Shown in pieces: positions 5,635-10,836 of a stretch of 10,836 bases of DNA; within the stretch, counting starts at the first letter, position 1; every line of letters starts with the position of its first letter. The notes beneath the pieces were generated by a model. It was not told where the DNA came from. It saw only the letters and a list, made by a program, of their open reading frames with translations, and ran no database searches. The DNA comes from an uncultured Mollicutes bacterium. GTDB lineage: Bacteria; Bacillota_I; Bacilli_A; Acholeplasmatales; Anaeroplasmataceae. Made by a program: the position numbers and the translations under genes. The stretch is from NCBI GenBank assembly GCA_937905855.1, contig CALCWU010000177.1, forward strand, positions 1 to 10,836, written 5' to 3'.

Positions 5635-8600
5635 AAATTTAGCTCCTTTTGTGTTTGATTCAACAAGGAAACCAAATATACTCTTACTGGTAAAGCAAAT
5701 TTACTTGTTAAAAAATCCTTATATATATTTAATTGCTTCTCATATTCACGCTTATTAGTATTGCTAAGCTTATAATCAATTAAATATATTTCATCTTTAA
5801 AGACAAGAAATAAGTCAATTATACCATGAATATATTCATGCTCCTGCTGATAATAAAATTCATATTCTTGATATTCATTTGCTTCATTTATTTTAGCAAA
5901 TAAAGGCATTTTAAACAAGTCAATTAATTTATTTTTAATAAATTCATCATTAATATTAGAAAAATCTAAATTATGAAAATCTAAGCATTCCAAATATTCA
6001 TGCATCTTTAATCCTAAATTGATATTTTTTCTTGTATTATTATCAATAATATCCGAAACCTTCATTGAAGCATGAGACAATTTTAATCTCTCACCCTTAA
6101 ATGAATATTTATTATCTATAAAGGTTCTTGTGCCATTTGTTTTAGAATTATTTTCCTTTGTATTTTCAATATTAATATATTCTCGAGGATCGACATCAAA
6201 GGTAAAGCTTGAAGCATTTGTCATTCCTAAAATATCTTTAAATGATCTAATTTTATCACTATCCTTGTCACTATTTTGATAATAGGTTAAAATCATTTTT
6301 TCACGAGCTCTTGTTAGCGCAACATAGAAAAGTCTAACCTTCTCAGAAATATCAAGTATTCTTATATTATCAGTTATAAGCTTTTTAATAAATGATTTTT
6401 TAGTAATAAAATCATTGCCACTATTTAGGCTAAAGCCATAGGCTACATCAAAAAGTAAACCATCAGTTTGACCTTCAACTCTAAAATGCTTATCCAAAAA
6501 TGGAAAATAACAAAGAGGAAATTCTAATCCCTTGGATTTATGAATAGTCATAATTTTAACCATATTGGCCTTAGGATCAATAAAATTATCAAATTCATTC
6601 TTTTCATTTGCATTATTAAGGGTTTCAATAGTATTAGCTGCAGCATCAAATTCACTATTTCCTAACATTACATAATCATTTAAGATATCCTTAACTTTAT
6701 TAATTTCAACATTAGCCTCTAAAATATTTCCAACTCTTACTATTTTTTCATAAATACCAAAATAATTTAGCATATAATCAAAGGTATCGTTTATCGAATA
6801 ATTCTTATATTCCTTTAAGAAGCCATAAATATCATCTATTAGCTTATTATGCCTTTTATTATTAATAATATCAAAAATCACATCATCACTATAATTATAA
6901 ATGAAGCTTCTTAAAACTGATACAACCGCATGATTGTAATTTTCATCATATTTATCATATTTCTTATATAAAATCAATTTATATAGATTTACCAGTGGCT
7001 TAGCAATAAAGGAATTTTTTAAATCCTTATTACAATTAATACAAGCAGGTATGCCATATCTGTCTAATAAATGTAGGAAATCAACAAATTTTGTTGAATC
7101 AGAGATTAAAATACAAATATCACTATATCTAATTGGTCTAAATCCCTCTTCTTTATCCAAAACCTTGTAATATTTCATTCTTTTTTGAATATCAAGGGCA
7201 ATATAATTCATCTGAGCCTCAGAGGTATCATATTCCTTTTTCTTGCTCTTTTTAATTATTTGGCCATCAGGGTCAAATTCTTCTGGTTCAATAAAGCGCT
7301 TAATTTCCATATGGGAATCATAATCAACAACACCAAGCTTATCATAAGCCTCTAAACCAAAGCTCATTTGATGGCTTTCTGCATATGAGGCATCTCCTGT
7401 CTCATCAGTCATAGCTAAATTAAATATTAAATTAAAATCTTCAATTGTTTCCTTACGAGATCTAAAATTCTTATTTAAATCAATTTTCATTCCATTAATC
7501 AATTTACTATAATCGTTATATTTCTTTTTAAAAATATAAGGATTGGCATTACGGAAACGATAAATTGATTGCTTAATATCGCCAACCATATAAACATTGT
7601 TTTTAGCAATATAAGAAATAAATGCCTCCTGAAGATCAGATGTATCCTGATATTCATCTATTAATATTTCATGGTATTTATTCTTAATTTCTTCTCTAAC
7701 TAAAGGAAATTTTTTTACAATATCAATAGCCATTATGGCAATATCAGCAAATGTAAAATAAGAATGCTCAATTTTAAAGACCTTTAATCTTCTCATTACC
7801 TCGTGACAAATATCTAAAATAAACAAGCAATCATCCTTAGTCATATTATATTCTTTAATAGGTTCATCAACGACTTCAAAGTCAAAATAATCTTTAAATT
7901 CTGTTAACTTATTAGTTAATTCTTGCTTTGTATCTTTTATTGTTTTTTCAGAATTTTTAGCACAGCCTGGAAGCTTTGTTGAAGTAATTATTTTTCTATA
8001 TTCCTCATAATTATTAGTTTCAATAAGCTCTTCTAATAGCTTATTTGCTGCCTCAGCAATTTTCTTATTAGGTAAATCAACAACATCAAGTAGCTTTTTG
8101 ATTTGTTTTTTTATCTCAGCTACCTTTCTTTTACTTAATTCTTCAATCTCTTTTCTTAAAAATTCATCATGCTCACTAGAATAATATTTGCTTTCAGCCT
8201 TAGCAAAGAAGGCTTCACTATCAGGCATTAATTCAACAGCATCAATAACATTTTTTATTAGTGCTCTTATATTCAAATCATTTTTTATCGTATATTTTCT
8301 TATAAGGTTATAGAATTTTTCATTGTTTGAATCATAATAATCATTGAAAATATCTTCAATAATATCATCCTTAATTTTTTTGATTACATTGTCACTAGCA
8401 TTTTTTATGTTTTTATCCAAATTAAGCTTGTAGCCGTATTTTTTAACGATAGATAAGGCAAAGGAATCAAAGGTCGTGATATAAGCCTCATCAATTTTAC
8501 TAATTGCATCATCTAAATGTTCTTTTTTTAAAAGACCTAAAACTCGATCCTTCATCTCTCTTGCCGCATCCTTAGTAAATGTTAATATTAATAAATCTCT

Positions 8601-8738
8601 AATATCAACATCATCCCTAATATGACGCAATATTCTTTGAGTTAAAACCTGAGTTTTACCAGAGCCGGCCCCAGCCGAAACAATTATATTCTTTCCATCC
8701 TCATCTATAGCCTGTTGTTGTTCTTTTGTAAATGCCAT
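5631..8738 (-). CDS. addA: AddA, helicase-nuclease subunit of the AddAB recombination complex
   Basis: AddA is the 3'-5' motor of AddAB, the RecBCD-like complex that resects double-strand breaks for RecA loading; its nuclease domain cuts the 3'-ended strand. All SF1 UvrD-family helicase motifs are intact: Q-motif (TKEQQQAI, 4-11), Walker A AGAGSGKT (22-29), Ia LTFTKDAAREMK (52-63), II LIDEYQDTSD (359-368), III VGDIKQSIYRFR (385-396), IV NFRSR (424-428), V TIHKSKGLEFP (731-741) and VI LFYVALTRARE (803-813). The C-terminal RecB-type PD-(D/E)XK nuclease shows H913, E960, D975 (HGIIDLF) and D988-Y-K990, so it looks active. At 1,035 residues it is shorter than B. subtilis AddA (about 1,230). No tryptophan is encoded anywhere. 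It starts two bases after addB with an AAAGGTGAG site at 8744-8752, and its TGA overlaps the rimM ATG. Confidence 0.97.
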   Translation of the reverse strand: MAFTKEQQQAIDEDGKNIIVSAGAGSGKTQVLTQRILRHIRDDVDIRDLLILTFTKDAAREMKDRVLGLLKKEHLDDAISKIDEAYITTFDSFALSIVKKYGYKLNLDKNIKNASDNVIKKIKDDIIEDIFNDYYDSNNEKFYNLIRKYTIKNDLNIRALIKNVIDAVELMPDSEAFFAKAESKYYSSEHDEFLRKEIEELSKRKVAEIKKQIKKLLDVVDLPNKKIAEAANKLLEELIETNNYEEYRKIITSTKLPGCAKNSEKTIKDTKQELTNKLTEFKDYFDFEVVDEPIKEYNMTKDDCLFILDICHEVMRRLKVFKIEHSYFTFADIAIMAIDIVKKFPLVREEIKNKYHEILIDEYQDTSDLQEAFISYIAKNNVYMVGDIKQSIYRFRNANPYIFKKKYNDYSKLINGMKIDLNKNFRSRKETIEDFNLIFNLAMTDETGDASYAESHQMSFGLEAYDKLGVVDYDSHMEIKRFIEPEEFDPDGQIIKKSKKKEYDTSEAQMNYIALDIQKRMKYYKVLDKEEGFRPIRYSDICILISDSTKFVDFLHLLDRYGIPACINCNKDLKNSFIAKPLVNLYKLILYKKYDKYDENYNHAVVSVLRSFIYNYSDDVIFDIINNKRHNKLIDDIYGFLKEYKNYSINDTFDYMLNYFGIYEKIVRVGNILEANVEINKVKDILNDYVMLGNSEFDAAANTIETLNNANEKNEFDNFIDPKANMVKIMTIHKSKGLEFPLCYFPFLDKHFRVEGQTDGLLFDVAYGFSLNSGNDFITKKSFIKKLITDNIRILDISEKVRLFYVALTRAREKMILTYYQNSDKDSDKIRSFKDILGMTNASSFTFDVDPREYINIENTKENNSKTNGTRTFIDNKYSFKGERLKLSHASMKVSDIIDNNTRKNINLGLKMHEYLECLDFHNLDFSNINDEFIKNKLIDLFKMPLFAKINEANEYQEYEFYYQQEHEYIHGIIDLFLVFKDEIYLIDYKLSNTNKREYEKQLNIYKDFLTSKFALPVRVYLVSLLNQTQKELNL

Positions 8739-8740
8739 AA

Positions 8741-10836
8741 TTACTCACCTTTGTATCCCTTTTCCTTTAAATTTCGATAATCATCCTCTTGAACAAAGCA
8801 AATATCACTAAATTTACAATATTTGCAGGCATCAGCCTTATCATAATCTATTTTTATTGGTGCGATTTTAAAATTACAATCATATATATCACCAACAACC
8901 TTTTTAATTCTATCTACAACAATATTCTTTAAATTTTTAAAATCATCACTAGTTAATACTTTACTATTTTTATTAATTGATCCATCATTATTAGTTTTAA
9001 GACCCTTAATATATTTTGAGGCACTAAATGACGGATCAAGAATGCTAATAACATCCTTGTCATCAATTGTATAGCCATCTAGCTTAAATGTTGATTTAAT
9101 ATCCTTATCACTATTAGCCATATTAATTTTTTGTAAATAAATGCCAATAATAGTTATTTTTTTATCCTTAAATTCTTCCATATTTGAAGCTAAATAGATA
9201 TAGCTTGGAAGCTGTAAATTTAGGCCGTCCTCTAAATTATTAAGGCATGGCTTATCTCCACCAGTTTTGTAATCAATAATGGCAATATAAGCATTGTCAC
9301 CCTCAATTTTGTAAAGCATCTTATCAATTCTGCCATTAAAGGTAAATAATTTATCAATTTCCACATCAATATTTCCTTCTAGCATTTTTTGATCTAGAGC
9401 GCTTCTTTCTTCTGATTCCTTATTAAATTCAATAACTTTTTTTACAAGACTAAACATTATTTCGCCATAGAATTTTTCTTTGCTAGTCTTAAATACTTCA
9501 AAATACTTATCCTTATTTGCCTCTAAATTAAAATCATCATTATAGCTTTCTTCTAATATTTTATGAGCAAATTGCCCAAGAGTAGCTCCTAGTGTATCCT
9601 CATACTCACTAAGCCTTAGAAATTTATTTAAATAATAAGCAAATGAGCACTTAGAAAAATTACTCATTGAGGTATATGATAAGGTTAGCTTTTCTAGCTT
9701 GTTTAAATATTCATTAAAAATTTCTTTATTATTAAATTTAAAGCTATGATCATATGAATCACGCAAAAAATTAGTATCATAAATATCTAGCACATCATTA
9801 TAAACACCATATCTATTATAATTTTCATTTATAGCAGCTAAATTAATTTTATCCGCTACAATTGACTTACCATATTCATATTTAGCATCAACAATCTTCA
9901 AATTTAAATTAGAAACAAGCTTGGAAGGATTAACTATCTTGCCATCCTTTGTTTGATGATAGGTTAATATCAAGCCTTCTTTAGTAGTAATTTTATTTTT
10001 CAAAGTGTGCAAATTAATTTTATTTATTTCATCAATACTATCAAAACCTAATAGTTCTAAGTCATTTGAGTTTAAATAGCCTTCATCTTTAATAGATGCT
10101 GGCGCAATTCCTTCATTAAAATTAATAAAGAATTGGTATTTTGCATTATAATCATTAACCTTTATTGCTTTATCATAAATAACTGGCTCATACTTCTTAT
10201 TCTCTAAAATATGCTTAAAAAAATCAACTGTTGTCCTAATATTATAGCTAGTTAAATTATATTGATTAATTATATCAATGATTAAGCCAAAAATATAAGG
10301 ATCATCATCAGAATTAAGATTTTTAATAGCCTCTATAAGATTATTATAATCATTTAAATTATTAAACAAATCATTAACCATTTTAGCATTCAAAACATTA
10401 CCAGATGCAGGTACATTAACACTAACATTATAGATATTTTGATACTTATTAAGAATTGAATAATCATCCTTACCAACATTACAGATAGCAATATTCTCTA
10501 TAGCTACGTCATTTATAAGCAAATCAATAATCTTTTGAAAAACAAATTGAATCTCATAATCATTATTTAAAGCTTTATATACCAATGGTAAAAATTTAGG
10601 CTCACCATCATAATATGAAACATTATTATTAGCATTTAATAGATTAAACAAGTATTGAATTTTCTTATTTCTCTTAGCATTGTAAAAAACAATATTTTTA
10701 TTTTTAAATTTTTTGGCCTTAATTTCATCAAAATTAATTAATTGATTTGAAATCAAATCACTTTTAATATCTTCAATAAGTTTAATCTTTTCATTTATAG
10801 CATTGCCATTAACATAATACATATAAGAAAACATTT
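8741..10836 (-). CDS. addB: AddB, nuclease subunit of AddAB (5' end outside window)
   Basis: AddB partners AddA; in B. subtilis it recognises Chi and its nuclease cuts the 5'-ended strand. The reading frame is open to the window edge; the ATG at 10834-10832 is probably internal, and residue numbers here count from it. The middle part retains helicase-like traces without ATPase motifs, for example FVFQKIIDLL with NIAICNV (97-120) and FINFNEGIAPASIKDEG (236-252). The C-terminal PD-(D/E)XK nuclease shows GQFAHKILEE (420-429, H424), GRIDKM (501-506, D504), IIDYKTG (519-525, D521 and K523) and QLPSYIYL (541-548). Four cysteines, C396 and C670/C673/C679 (C-x2-C-x5-C), match the iron-sulfur staple of AddB. 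The C396-C670 spacing is 274 residues, shorter than in B. subtilis AddB as I recall it. No tryptophan is present. It precedes addA as in B. subtilis. Confidence 0.93.
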   Translation of the reverse strand, partial: MFSYMYYVNGNAINEKIKLIEDIKSDLISNQLINFDEIKAKKFKNKNIVFYNAKRNKKIQYLFNLLNANNNVSYYDGEPKFLPLVYKALNNDYEIQFVFQKIIDLLINDVAIENIAICNVGKDDYSILNKYQNIYNVSVNVPASGNVLNAKMVNDLFNNLNDYNNLIEAIKNLNSDDDPYIFGLIIDIINQYNLTSYNIRTTVDFFKHILENKKYEPVIYDKAIKVNDYNAKYQFFINFNEGIAPASIKDEGYLNSNDLELLGFDSIDEINKINLHTLKNKITTKEGLILTYHQTKDGKIVNPSKLVSNLNLKIVDAKYEYGKSIVADKINLAAINENYNRYGVYNDVLDIYDTNFLRDSYDHSFKFNNKEIFNEYLNKLEKLTLSYTSMSNFSKCSFAYYLNKFLRLSEYEDTLGATLGQFAHKILEESYNDDFNLEANKDKYFEVFKTSKEKFYGEIMFSLVKKVIEFNKESEERSALDQKMLEGNIDVEIDKLFTFNGRIDKMLYKIEGDNAYIAIIDYKTGGDKPCLNNLEDGLNLQLPSYIYLASNMEEFKDKKITIIGIYLQKINMANSDKDIKSTFKLDGYTIDDKDVISILDPSFSASKYIKGLKTNNDGSINKNSKVLTSDDFKNLKNIVVDRIKKVVGDIYDCNFKIAPIKIDYDKADACKYCKFSDICFVQEDDYRNLKEKGYKGE

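Noticed and set aside
5631..8738. Possible UvrD or PcrA helicase instead of AddA
   Set aside because: The C-terminal PD-(D/E)XK nuclease with D975, D988 and K990 and the adjacent addB with cluster cysteines identify AddA.
10832..10834. ATG at the right edge as the true start of addB
   Set aside because: It sits two bases from the window end, no ribosome binding site can be seen, and the visible protein is far shorter than usual AddB and lacks the family's N-terminal region.
1..10836. Mobile elements, CRISPR arrays, tRNA or rRNA genes, riboswitches
   Set aside because: The only gap over 20 bases is 2323-2435, filled by the terminator, promoter and leader; no direct repeat arrays, inverted terminal repeats or structured RNA were seen.

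Overview
The window is AT-rich DNA (roughly 30% GC by eye) in which all ten genes lie on the minus strand, packed with overlaps or gaps of a few bases. The AddAB recombination nuclease pair, the tsaE-tsaB-rimI-tsaD order known from Bacillus subtilis (ydiB-ydiC-ydiD-ydiE), and Gram-positive style lipoproteins with Ser-rich linkers point to a low-GC Bacillota, probably a reduced, host-associated Bacilli lineage near the Mollicutes (RF39 or Erysipelotrichales-like). That placement is inference. TGG encodes the few tryptophans and no gene has an internal TGA, so the standard bacterial code fits.

Transcription runs from high to low coordinates. The first operon enters at the right edge with addB (5' end outside the window), then addA, rimM, trmD, a rhodanese-like lipoprotein and a 5'-nucleotidase-family lipoprotein. 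It ends in a clear intrinsic terminator at 2394-2428. The only real intergenic stretch (2323-2435) holds this terminator and, after it, a promoter with a consensus -10 box for the second operon: tsaE, tsaB, rimI and tsaD, the last cut off at the left edge.

The genes fall into four functions. AddAB processes double-strand DNA ends for recombination. RimM matures the 30S subunit. TrmD makes m1G37 in tRNA, while TsaE, TsaB and TsaD make t6A37, so two neighbouring operons both serve tRNA position 37; RimI is the usual passenger of the tsa cluster and acetylates ribosomal protein S18 in other bacteria. The two lipoproteins should work outside the membrane, one probably cleaving nucleotides or related phosphoesters and the other of unknown role.

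No mobile element, CRISPR array, RNA gene or evident novel system was found. The most unusual signals are a near absence of tryptophan (3 in about 3,570 residues, none in the 1,732 visible residues of AddA plus AddB), a rhodanese-fold lipoprotein without the catalytic cysteine but with a Cys-Gly-Cys tail, a non-canonical TsaE P-loop, and the coupling of addBA to rimM-trmD.
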